From the NCBI RefSeq assembly GCF_014295415.1, contig NZ_CP052909.1:310001-374000 (forward strand): a stretch of 64,000 nucleotides of DNA, in the 5' to 3' direction. Positions 1-7,783 of this stretch are shown here, one piece after another. A model generated the notes under the pieces. It saw nothing but the letters and a program-made list of their open reading frames with translations, was not told the DNA's origin and did not search any database. Origin of the DNA: Constantimarinum furrinae (lineage in GTDB: Bacteria; Bacteroidota; Bacteroidia; Flavobacteriales; Flavobacteriaceae). Position numbers and translations under genes: made by a program. Every line of letters begins with the position of its first letter. Within the stretch, counting starts at the first letter, position 1.

Positions 1-27
1 TTTTTTAATCTTAATGTCTTTAGACAT
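1..27 (-). CDS. nqrA: 5' end of a divergent gene, probably NqrA (partial)
   Basis: Only nine codons lie in the window. Reading leftwards from the ATG at 27-25 they give MSKDIKIKK. From memory this matches the usual start of flavobacterial Na+-translocating NADH:quinone reductase subunit A, a membrane-associated respiratory subunit. It is divergent from the plug-domain gene, so the roughly 190 bp between them should carry both promoters. Identity rests on nine residues and is an inference. The ATG itself could be chance, although the lysine-rich reading frame stays open to the window edge. Confidence 0.45.
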
Positions 28-59
28 AGGATAGTGTGTTATAATTTCTTTTACTCCTT

Positions 60-79
60 ATCCTGAATACTATCAGGAT
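60..79. other. 7-bp inverted repeat in the divergent intergenic region
   Basis: ATCCTGA at 60-66 and TCAGGAT at 73-79 form a perfect 7-bp inverted repeat with a 6-base loop. It lies 33 bp upstream of the putative divergent start codon at 27. It could be a leader hairpin for the leftward gene or an operator. No T-tract follows it, so I do not call a terminator. Confidence 0.4.
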
Positions 80-218
80 TTCGGGAGTGCAAATTTATAA
101 ATTTAAAGTAGCACCACATAATAAATATTTATAATTTTATTGTAATTAGCGCGTTCAATTATTCCGAAGAAAATAAGGCATGGAAATTGTTTATCTTTAG
201 CCTTTCAAAAACCGTTTT

Positions 219-1472
219 ATGTTTCGACTTTTATTTGTAATTACCCTTCTTTCTCAAACCGTTTCCGGACTTTTTGCTCAAGTTGAAGAACGGCCGGCAC
301 CAGATTATATAAGAACGATCCAGTTTAAAGGAAGTACTTCTCAAAGTCAGTTGCCTATTATAAGACTGGGGGAACGATTGCAGCTTTCTTTTGATGCATT
401 GAACGGTGAAGAAGCCGATTTTTACTATGTCATCACCCATCATAATTTCGACTGGACGCCCAGTGATCTATCTAAAGGAGAATATCTCGATGGGTTTGAT
501 GATGTTCGTATTGAAACTTACGAGAACTCGCTAAACACGCTTCAGATCTTCTCTCATTACCGACTCAACATTCCGAACAGGGAAACTCGGAGGATTGAAA
601 AAAGCGGGAATTACCTTTTAAGCATATACGACGATGACGGCTATCTGGTATTTTCAAGAAAATTTATGGTCATGGAATCACTGGTAGGTGTTTCCGTAGA
701 TATTAAAAGATCCCGGGACCTGAAATATATTGACGCCAAGCAATCTGTTCAGTTTACAATTAATTCTTCTTCTCTGCTGTTGCGAAATCCCAAGCAAACC
801 GTTAAAACTCTGGTTATGCAAAACAGCAATTTAAAGACGGCAATTACGAATCTGAAACCTCAGTACACTATAGGAACCGAGCTTATTTACCGCTACGATC
901 AGGAATCGTCCTTCTGGGGTGGCAATGAATTTCATAATTTCGACAATAAGGATGTTAGGGCAGCCAGCAACAGTATTCGCCGGGTAGAGTTGAATGACCT
1001 GTACGAAAACTATTTGTATACCGACATAGATCGATCAGACCGTCCATATACGTATAATCCCGATATCAACGGTAATTTTGTGGTACGGAATCTGGATGTA
1101 CAAAATCCTTCCATTGAAGCCGAATATGTTAGAATCCATTTTAATCTGCAGTATTTCGATAATATTGGCGACAAGGAAATTCATATTTACGGCAACTTTA
1201 ATAACTGGACCATAGATGGAAGTACTTATCTTTCTTATGATGAATACAGTGACTCCTATCGATGCTCACGACTATTTAAACAAGGTTTTTATAATTACAA
1301 ATATGTACTTGTAGACCGTGACGGATCCATAGACCCTACCCCCATAAGCGGTAGCTTCTGGCAAACTGAAAACGACTATACGGTATTGGTATATTTCAGG
1401 GATCTGGGAGAGCGTTACGATCGTATCGTAGGAATGGGAATGGCCAATTCTTCAAAAATCACCAATAATTAA
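219..1472 (+). CDS. Type IX secretion system plug-domain protein (DUF5103)
   Basis: This 417-residue exported protein has a signal peptide of about 20 residues ending near LFAQ. It matches the DUF5103 family, now called the T9SS plug protein, which in flavobacteria closes the SprA translocon channel when no substrate is engaged. The body is beta-rich. An N-terminal part contains YYVITHHNFDW, and a C-terminal immunoglobulin/CBM-like part (about 300-400) contains IYGNFNNW and YNYKYVLVD. Length is normal for the family. It stands alone on the plus strand, 62 bp ahead of the DUF3667 gene. A near-consensus -7 element (TATCTTTA, about 190-197) lies upstream. Family recognition is confident; a role in this strain's T9SS is inferred from the family and from PorT elsewhere in the window. 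Confidence 0.85.
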   Translation: MFRLLFVITLLSQTVSGLFAQVEERPAPDYIRTIQFKGSTSQSQLPIIRLGERLQLSFDALNGEEADFYYVITHHNFDWTPSDLSKGEYLDGFDDVRIETYENSLNTLQIFSHYRLNIPNRETRRIEKSGNYLLSIYDDDGYLVFSRKFMVMESLVGVSVDIKRSRDLKYIDAKQSVQFTINSSSLLLRNPKQTVKTLVMQNSNLKTAITNLKPQYTIGTELIYRYDQESSFWGGNEFHNFDNKDVRAASNSIRRVELNDLYENYLYTDIDRSDRPYTYNPDINGNFVVRNLDVQNPSIEAEYVRIHFNLQYFDNIGDKEIHIYGNFNNWTIDGSTYLSYDEYSDSYRCSRLFKQGFYNYKYVLVDRDGSIDPTPISGSFWQTENDYTVLVYFRDLGERYDRIVGMGMANSSKITNN

Positions 1473-1534
1473 ATTGGGTTTCAGCTCTCTTAATTTTCCT
1501 GAAGTATCTAAAAAAAACGGACTATATTTACGGT

Positions 1535-2674
1535 ATGAGCCGTACGTTGCCCGAAAAAAGTAATAGCCGAAAAGCTTTTAAGTATCGCAATAACGAATGT
1601 CTTAATTGCGGTCACCCTTTGGATCTCAGCGACCGTTATTGTTCTTATTGTTCGCAGCTTAACACCAATAAACAGCTTTCATTAGGTGATTTTTTCGGTG
1701 AATTTGTTGGGAGTATCATAACTTACGATTCCCGACTCAGGTTTACCATAAAAGACTTGCTCTTTAAACCCGGCACCATTACCCGAAATTATGTTCACGG
1801 GCAACGCTTAAAATACGCCAACCCGTTTCGTTTCTTCCTAAGTGTCTCGATCATTTATTTTCTATTACAAAGCATTATAACTACATTTTCTACACGGGAT
1901 AGTTCATTGTTGAACATCCAGGATACCCAAAAGAACGAAGTCAAAGATCCGTTAAGCACTTCCGGCCAAAATATATATTTTACAAACGGAGAAGGTTCAC
2001 AGGATACCCTTAAAATTGAAGAGGGCAACATACTTATAAATTCCGATACCCTGTCAAAGAGAGAAAAAGCCTTGCAGGATTTCAGATATCTATCGGAAAA
2101 AGACTTTGATACCATACAATGGTCAAATCGCATGATCGAACGGTTTTCAATGTACAGGGATTTCTATGAAATACACGACATAAAAGATCCGGTTGTGGCC
2201 TTAGACAGTCTCAAACACAAGAATACAGCCACTAACCGATGGTTATACGACAAGAACAATACAATTGAAAAAGTCAAGAAGGATCCCTTTGGCTTTGCCA
2301 ATTTCCTTATGGGCAAAATTCCGTTCTTTCTGTTTTTCTTCACCCCTGTTTTTGCTTTTTTCTTTTGGGTGCTTTACTCCAAGAAAAAATACACCTATAT
2401 GGAACATATGATCTTTATCTTTCATATTTTCAGTTTTCTGTTTCTGGCAATGCTAATTTGTTTGCTTCCGGATCTGTTACTTGGGGATGATGTTTTTTCC
2501 GGGATCCTATTTGTTTTTATCGGACCATTTTATTTTTACAAGGCGCTTCGTAACTTTTACAAGCAGAACCGTTTTATAACTATTATAAAATTTGTACTTT
2601 TAAACAACATATTTTTTATTAGTTCAACCATCGCAGCCCTTTTATTCTTTGCTATAACGGCTGCAACCTACTAA
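1535..2674 (+). CDS. DUF3667 zinc-ribbon membrane protein
   Basis: This 379-residue protein begins with a zinc-ribbon-like knuckle, C22-x2-C25 and C36-x2-C39, then the sequence YDSRLRFTIKDLLFKPG that typifies DUF3667. A first hydrophobic helix sits near residues 100-115. A polar, probably extracytoplasmic segment of about 130 residues follows, then a cluster of three or four membrane helices from about 260 to the end. The family is common in Bacteroidetes and has no established biochemical role. The stop is one base before the apaG start, so the two genes are probably co-transcribed. The start at 1535 follows an AT-rich TATATTTAC that resembles a -7 element. Confidence 0.85.
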   Translation: MSRTLPEKSNSRKAFKYRNNECLNCGHPLDLSDRYCSYCSQLNTNKQLSLGDFFGEFVGSIITYDSRLRFTIKDLLFKPGTITRNYVHGQRLKYANPFRFFLSVSIIYFLLQSIITTFSTRDSSLLNIQDTQKNEVKDPLSTSGQNIYFTNGEGSQDTLKIEEGNILINSDTLSKREKALQDFRYLSEKDFDTIQWSNRMIERFSMYRDFYEIHDIKDPVVALDSLKHKNTATNRWLYDKNNTIEKVKKDPFGFANFLMGKIPFFLFFFTPVFAFFFWVLYSKKKYTYMEHMIFIFHIFSFLFLAMLICLLPDLLLGDDVFSGILFVFIGPFYFYKALRNFYKQNRFITIIKFVLLNNIFFISSTIAALLFFAITAATY

Positions 2675-2675
2675 A

Positions 2676-3062
2676 ATGACACAACAAGTAACACAGGGAA
2701 TTAAAGTTTCGGTTGCTACCGGATTTGAAGGTACTTTTTATAAGGACCACAAATTGCAGTACGCTTTTTCCTATACGATCACAATTGAAAACCAGGGAAA
2801 GGATGCCGTTCAGCTTAATTCCCGATATTGGAAAATAAAAGACGCTCTGAACAATACTGTAATTGTGGAAGGCGAAGGTGTTGTAGGCTTAAAGCCTGTG
2901 ATTCAACCCGGTGAGCAACACAGTTACAACAGTGGTTGTTTGTTGCTTTCTCCTTTTGGTGCTATGCATGGCTATTATGCCATGGTTAATTTTTCATCCA
3001 CCCGAAAATTCAAGGTGGCTATCCCTTCTTTTAAGTTAAGTGCCCCTTTTGCCATTAACTAA
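2676..3062 (+). CDS. apaG: ApaG family protein
   Basis: This 128-residue soluble protein covers the whole ApaG/FBA fibronectin-III-like fold. Family features visible are the SRYWKIKDA strand, the GEGVVGLKPVIQPGE loop and a YNSGCLL strand. ApaG proteins are linked by genetics to Co2+/Mg2+ resistance and diadenosine tetraphosphate metabolism, but the molecular activity is unsettled. The start codon lies one base after the DUF3667 stop, which suggests translational coupling. Length is normal and nothing is missing. Confidence 0.93.
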   Translation: MTQQVTQGIKVSVATGFEGTFYKDHKLQYAFSYTITIENQGKDAVQLNSRYWKIKDALNNTVIVEGEGVVGLKPVIQPGEQHSYNSGCLLLSPFGAMHGYYAMVNFSSTRKFKVAIPSFKLSAPFAIN

Positions 3063-3203
3063 CCCTTCTGAAATTTCATTGTATTTCATTTCCTGATACG
3101 TTTTTTAGGTCATAGCATAACAGATTTGGTGCATTACCGGCTCATTGCTTCAAATGTGTTAATACGTACTACACTTCCGTTAACAAGGTTCCCTTATGGC
3201 CAC

Positions 3204-3211
3204 TACTTTTG
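3204..3211 (+). promoter_or_regulatory. Bacteroidetes -7 promoter element (TACTTTTG)
   Basis: TACTTTTG matches the Bacteroidetes -7 consensus TAnnTTTG exactly. It sits about 40 bp before the small ORF at 3252 and could drive that ORF and the NTF2-like gene. I do not see a clear -33 TTG at the right spacing. Confidence 0.4.
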
Positions 3212-3251
3212 ACCCATCGAATTGCACTAACAATTAAAAAAAGTAGAAATC

Positions 3252-3419
3252 ATGCGAAACACAAATTCAATACAATCGGGCTTAGCCGAACTTTTGAACT
3301 CAGTTCTTTTTATCACGCTGTTTATTTCTCTGGCATATTATGGATATGAAGCCATGCAGGAAATCTGGAACGGCATTGCAGCAAATGCTACATCTGAAAT
3401 GAATCGATGGACATTGTAG
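3252..3419 (+). CDS. Small single-pass membrane protein, 55 aa
   Basis: An ATG-initiated frame of 55 codons ends in TAG. It encodes a short polar start (MRNTNSIQSG), one hydrophobic helix from about residue 14 to 30 (LLNSVLFITLFISLAYYGY) and a polar tail ending NRWTL. The ORF fills an otherwise empty 400-bp gap, follows a consensus -7 element and lies 41 bp upstream of the exported NTF2-like gene in the same direction. I do not recognise a family. The clear single-helix pattern supports a real peptide, but coding status is unproven. Confidence 0.55.
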   Translation: MRNTNSIQSGLAELLNSVLFITLFISLAYYGYEAMQEIWNGIAANATSEMNRWTL

Positions 3420-3460
3420 TCCTTCATTATACAAATAGTAACCAATAAATTAACTACACA

Positions 3461-3994
3461 ATGAAACGAGCTATCCTATTTTTTTCGATCCTAATGTGTT
3501 CAGCATCACTGTTGGCGCAGACAGCACATGACGAGCAACTTATTAGAAATACAGTAAAAACCCTTCAGACCGGTTGGAATGCCTCCAGCGGCGAAACCTT
3601 CGCAAGTTCATTTACCGATTCTCACGATTTTATCGTATGGAACGGGTATTACTTTAAAGGGCAGGACATTAAGACAAATGCAATGGGTCATGACCAAATT
3701 TTCAGCACAATGTATAAAGGCACACAATTGTACTACACCGTAGATAAAATTAGATTCATTAAAGAAGATATTGCACTTGTCCATGTTTTTGGTGCTGTGG
3801 TTAAAATTACCGAATCACGTCCCAAAGATCCGCAGGTGCTCATTTCCATGGTTATGGAAAAGAAAGACGGAGATTGGAAAATTAGTTCCTTTCACAATTT
3901 GGATCTGGAAGTTTTTCAGAACGAAGGCATGTTAAAAGGATCTCCGGTACCGCCATCTGTTATGTATGCCAGTTGGTATGCTGATGTAGAATAA
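3461..3994 (+). CDS. Exported NTF2-like (SnoaL/DUF4440-type) protein
   Basis: This 177-residue protein has a Sec signal peptide, probably cleaved after SLLAQ near residue 20. A single NTF2-like cone fold follows: the helix DEQLIRNTVKTLQTGWNASSGETFASSFT, then strands including DFIVWNGYYFKG and the C-terminal EKKDGDWKISSFHN typical of the SgcJ/EcaC/DUF4440 group. Members are small-molecule-binding or catalytic proteins of diverse and often unknown function, so substrate cannot be assigned. It is followed directly by a strong intrinsic terminator. The gene may share a transcript with the small membrane peptide upstream. Confidence 0.85.
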   Translation: MKRAILFFSILMCSASLLAQTAHDEQLIRNTVKTLQTGWNASSGETFASSFTDSHDFIVWNGYYFKGQDIKTNAMGHDQIFSTMYKGTQLYYTVDKIRFIKEDIALVHVFGAVVKITESRPKDPQVLISMVMEKKDGDWKISSFHNLDLEVFQNEGMLKGSPVPPSVMYASWYADVE

Positions 3995-4008
3995 TACGTA
4001 CCATCACC

Positions 4009-4044
4009 GAGAGTGTCTCTAAATTTTAGGGGACACTCTCTTTT
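4009..4044 (+). terminator. Intrinsic terminator after the NTF2-like gene
   Basis: GAGAGTGTC (4009-4017) pairs perfectly with GACACTCTC (4032-4040), and TTTT follows at once. It ends the transcript of the gene at 3461-3994. Confidence 0.85.
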
Positions 4045-4097
4045 AAAAAACTGAATTTTAGTACCTTAACTTTTCAAATAAATTCAATTAGCTGCGT

Positions 4098-6926
4098 ATG
4101 CGATTTATTTTACTGAGCTTGATTACTTGTCTCATTTTTCTTTGCTTCGGAAACGTACCGATTCATGCGCAGACCGATATTGCGACCAACGATCTGAATC
4201 GCTATGTGATTTCTTCAAATTACCCGATTCAGGATGTGTTCGGCAATACAGAGATACTAAGGCATAATGCTGAAAAAATTACCATTCATGATTTACTGGA
4301 AGGTTCTAGAGAATTTAGATTCGAACCTTTAACGGAAGATGTAATCTCTGAAGATAACGTTGTTTGGTTACATCTTGCTTTAGATCCCAAACTTTCACTA
4401 AAAAACCAGCAAATCGTTTTTAAAAGCAATAATGATACTTACAGGTACGCTACACCGCACGATAGTATTCAGGTGTATTATGTCCATCAAGGAAAAATTA
4501 TAGACAGTACTAGAAGCGGAATTTTCGTTCCGGCTTCTGAAAAGAAATTACCATTCCCTGCCAACCGAAGTACATTCCCGGTTTCCCTAACGAAAGATGA
4601 GCCTGTTGATTTTTATATTAAGATATTCGATCAAAATAAAATCTACCCTCGTATGGAACTAAGGGATCCCTCAATCCCTTTTCCTCAAAATACCAGTTCT
4701 TTTTGGCTTTCGGCATTTGCTTTAATACTTTCAATCTATGTGCTGGCCTTTTTCTTTTATACAAAAGACCGTTCCTATTTATATCTTTTTGGGTTTTATG
4801 CATTCATCGCTATCTATGAACAATTTGTAGAGAGCAATCTTCCCTTATTGGAGCTGTTCTTTTCAGAAATACCCAAGGCATCAATAATTGTCTGGATTAC
4901 CCTCACTTTGGGCAGCAAGGTCTTCTTTATGCAGTTTGGAAGGAAGTTTACCAATCTTAAAGCCATAAGTCCGCTTTGGGATAAAATTGTTATCGGAATC
5001 ATCGGCTATTTTATTCTGGCCATTGTGATACAACTTGTAATGCTCAGCAATGGGATTAATCCACTAGACTCCTACCAGTTTATTTTTGCCGGGTTAGGAT
5101 TTCTTGGGGTACTCATTGTGACCCTTCGCCTGTTGTTTTTTAAGGACATCTTATTGAGATACTTTGCGGTTTCCTCCATTTGGTCCTTTATATTCTCAAT
5201 ACTTGGGATCTTATGGGAGAATGGAATTATTCCATTTTGGAATGATGTTAACCCCTGGATCATTGCGAACACCGGACTCATGTTTATACTCGCCCTTGCT
5301 ATTGCAAGAAAGCTTCAGTTTAGTGAAAGAGCTAAATCGGAAATCGAAAAGGTACGTGAGATCGATGCGGTTAAGTCGCGGTTTTTTGCCAACATATCTC
5401 ACGAATTCAGAACACCCTTATCGCTTATTCTTGGGCCGGTGAACCAATCCATTGAAAATATTCCCGCTTCAGAAAATATAGGTAACGAAACCGAAATACC
5501 GGTAAAAGGAAAGCATTTAAAAGTAATGAAACGAAATGCGCTTCGGTTACAGCATTTGGTAGACCAGATACTCGATCTATCGAAACTGGATCAGGGCGAG
5601 ATGCAATTAAGGGTACAGGCGGGGGATCTTATAAAATTCTTGCGGGCCATCATTTTTTCGTTCGAAAGTTTAACCGAACTAAAGCATATTGATTTTCATA
5701 CCCGCTTTCCCAAAAAGATAGCAGACACTTATTTTGACAGGGACAAACTTGAAAAACTCCTTGTAAATCTCATCTCCAATGCCATTAAATTTACTCCGGA
5801 GCATGGCGAAGTTTCAGTTGTAGTAGAGGATAATCTGAAAGGTATAAAGATCGTAGTGAGCGATACCGGAAATGGAATGAGTTCTGAAGAGGTCAATAAG
5901 ATCTTCGACAGGTTCTATCAAACCGAAGGATCTCACGTTCAGGGCACGGGAATAGGTCTGGCGCTGGTAAAAGAACTGGTAACATTGTACAGAGGACAGA
6001 TACATGTTGATAGTGTGGAAGGCGAAGGCACTACTTTTAAAGTAATAATACCCTATAGAAAAAGTGACTTTAAAGCTTCCGAAATCGTATTTTCTGAAAC
6101 CGAATTGACAGTAAATAGTCATTTTGAAACCATGGTTTTTGAGGACTCTGAAGATGTTTCCGAAGAAAACATTCCAAACCTCAATCTGCCTTTATTGCTC
6201 ATCGTGGAGGACAATCCCGACCTCCGTGAATACATTGCCGAACAGATGCGTGAAGATTTTAGAATAGAAACAGCAAAGGACGGAGCGCAGGGGTTAAAAT
6301 TAGCAAAAGCCCATATTCCGGATATTATCATTAGCGATGTAATGATGCCAAAAATGAGCGGAACAGCTCTTTGTGAAGCTATAAAAACCACCAGTATCAC
6401 CAGTCATATTCCGGTGATCCTGTTAACCGCCAAAGCCGATCAAAAAGCACGTCTGGATGGGCTGGAAACCGGCGCCGATGATTATATAACCAAACCCTTC
6501 GAAAAAAGGGAATTGTTAATTCGGGCACAGAATCTAATCTCCCAGCGGGCGAATCTGAGAGAAAAATTTACTTCAGAGTTAAAAATAAAACCTACCGATG
6601 TGACGCTCACTTCGATGGACGAACGATTTGTTAAACAAGTGATGCATGAGATCGAACAAAATATTGGCAATGAGTTTTACAGTGTGGAAGACCTTAGCAG
6701 CGCCATTGGTTTTAGCAGGTCCCAATTAAACCGAAAATTGAAATCCTTGTTGGGCAAATCTCCCAACCAGATGATACGGGAATTCAGGTTGATACGCGCC
6801 AAGGAAATGCTCGAGCAGAAAAGTGCCTCGGTATCTGAAATTGCCTACGAAGTAGGTTATTCTAACCTCTCTTATTTTTCGAAAAGTTATAAGGATACCT
6901 TCGGAATGCTTCCCAGTGAAGTCTGA
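4098..6926 (+). CDS. Hybrid two-component system: histidine kinase, receiver and AraC-type regulator in one protein
   Basis: This 942-residue protein joins a whole signalling pathway. After a signal peptide (about 1-25) come a 7TMR-DISMED2-like sensor region (about 35-185) and a seven-helix 7TMR-DISM block (about 200-405). The HisKA domain has SHEFRTP with phospho-acceptor His435. The HATPase_c domain contains NLISNAIKFTP, DTGNGMS and GTGIGLALV. A receiver domain follows with IVEDN, phospho-acceptor Asp747 (IISDVMMP) and the switch lysine in TKPFE. A C-terminal AraC HTH (about 840-940) contains SEIAYEVGYSNLSYFSKSYK. All catalytic motifs are present. The 7TMR-DISM sensor differs from the beta-propeller sensors of glycan-utilisation HTCS proteins, and no susCD genes are nearby, so the ligand is unknown. 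It converges on the NRDE gene with two bases between stops. Confidence 0.93.
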   Translation: MRFILLSLITCLIFLCFGNVPIHAQTDIATNDLNRYVISSNYPIQDVFGNTEILRHNAEKITIHDLLEGSREFRFEPLTEDVISEDNVVWLHLALDPKLSLKNQQIVFKSNNDTYRYATPHDSIQVYYVHQGKIIDSTRSGIFVPASEKKLPFPANRSTFPVSLTKDEPVDFYIKIFDQNKIYPRMELRDPSIPFPQNTSSFWLSAFALILSIYVLAFFFYTKDRSYLYLFGFYAFIAIYEQFVESNLPLLELFFSEIPKASIIVWITLTLGSKVFFMQFGRKFTNLKAISPLWDKIVIGIIGYFILAIVIQLVMLSNGINPLDSYQFIFAGLGFLGVLIVTLRLLFFKDILLRYFAVSSIWSFIFSILGILWENGIIPFWNDVNPWIIANTGLMFILALAIARKLQFSERAKSEIEKVREIDAVKSRFFANISHEFRTPLSLILGPVNQSIENIPASENIGNETEIPVKGKHLKVMKRNALRLQHLVDQILDLSKLDQGEMQLRVQAGDLIKFLRAIIFSFESLTELKHIDFHTRFPKKIADTYFDRDKLEKLLVNLISNAIKFTPEHGEVSVVVEDNLKGIKIVVSDTGNGMSSEEVNKIFDRFYQTEGSHVQGTGIGLALVKELVTLYRGQIHVDSVEGEGTTFKVIIPYRKSDFKASEIVFSETELTVNSHFETMVFEDSEDVSEENIPNLNLPLLLIVEDNPDLREYIAEQMREDFRIETAKDGAQGLKLAKAHIPDIIISDVMMPKMSGTALCEAIKTTSITSHIPVILLTAKADQKARLDGLETGADDYITKPFEKRELLIRAQNLISQRANLREKFTSELKIKPTDVTLTSMDERFVKQVMHEIEQNIGNEFYSVEDLSSAIGFSRSQLNRKLKSLLGKSPNQMIREFRLIRAKEMLEQKSASVSEIAYEVGYSNLSYFSKSYKDTFGMLPSEV

Positions 6927-6928
6927 AT

Positions 6929-7630
6929 TTATAAGACAGACTTTGTAACCACGCCCGACTGAAGATCCTCGTATCGCATAACGACCTTCGATTCCTTGAC
7001 TATCTGAGTAATACTCTTGGTCCTTACGAAGCCACGATCCATAATGACGTCTGTTTCAATATTTCCTTCCCCGGCGGTTTTGTGAAAGTGAAGTATTTCG
7101 TTCTCTGTCGGATTTAAATGTTCCATCAGAAATGAAGAAAACCATAGTTCTCTCTTTCTTTTTGCAGTTTCAGAATACAATAAAGAGGAAGACCAGATAT
7201 GCGGGGAGCGAGCTTTTTCAGAAAAATGACTGCGAAGCCCGTCCCAAACCAATTCGTATAATTTCAGATCATTGTTCCAGTCGACAACGACAAGCGTAAA
7301 TGGTTCAATTCCCATTAGATCATAATCCCGAATACCGGCTTCAATGTCTTCCGAAGTTAACAGGTCGGTAACTATAATACCGCGACTCATTCTATAATTA
7401 TTATGTCGTTCATGTGGCGTAAAACCCCCGTTTAGCAAACAGATAAGCCGTTGTTTGCTGCTTAGACCAATCCAGGTTCCTCCTGCCAATGTATCTTTGG
7501 GATAGAGGAGCGTCGATTCGTGGTGTTCATAATGTGCCGGCACCAGAGTTTCACGACCGGGTGCTTCGTCCCTGTTGGAGGTTAAGATAAAACGATCCCG
7601 GGATTTAGGAATAAAAGTGAGCGTACACAT
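6929..7630 (-). CDS. NRDE/TANGO2 family protein
   Basis: This 233-residue cytosolic protein starts MCTLTFIP and carries the diagnostic TSNRDEAPGRET near residues 18-28, then GGTWIGLSSKQRLICLLNGG. These identify the NRDE (TANGO2) family. The N-terminal Cys2 and Asn/Arg/Asp/Glu cluster resemble Ntn-hydrolase active sites. Function is unsettled; roles in haem handling and lipid metabolism have been proposed for homologues. It is monocistronic and divergent from the P5C dehydrogenase gene. A near-consensus -7 (TACCTTCG on the minus strand, about 7645-7652) precedes it. Confidence 0.88.
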   Translation of the reverse strand: MCTLTFIPKSRDRFILTSNRDEAPGRETLVPAHYEHHESTLLYPKDTLAGGTWIGLSSKQRLICLLNGGFTPHERHNNYRMSRGIIVTDLLTSEDIEAGIRDYDLMGIEPFTLVVVDWNNDLKLYELVWDGLRSHFSEKARSPHIWSSSLLYSETAKRKRELWFSSFLMEHLNPTENEILHFHKTAGEGNIETDVIMDRGFVRTKSITQIVKESKVVMRYEDLQSGVVTKSVL

Positions 7631-7727
7631 TAGTCAGATTATTGACATACGAAGGTATGAAGTAATCTTGAAATAGTACAAAATGAACTTTACAACTTAA
7701 CAATGGTATAACTTAGTATCTACTTCA

Positions 7728-7743
7728 TAATTTTGTACCTTTG
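7728..7743 (+). promoter_or_regulatory. Two overlapping -7 elements upstream of pruA
   Basis: TAATTTTG (7728-7735) and TACCTTTG (7736-7743) both match TAnnTTTG and are directly adjacent. They lie 41-56 bp before the preferred pruA start at 7784. Either could set the transcription start. Their position also argues against the GTG-type start at 7733, which would lie inside the promoter. Confidence 0.5.
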
Positions 7744-7783
7744 CACCCATTCAATAAACAGTAATTTTAAAACTATAATTCCC

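Noticed and set aside
7733-7783. Upstream start of P5C dehydrogenase at 7733
   Set aside because: The added 17 codons overlap two -7 promoter elements and do not resemble the family N-terminus. ATG 7784 is preferred.
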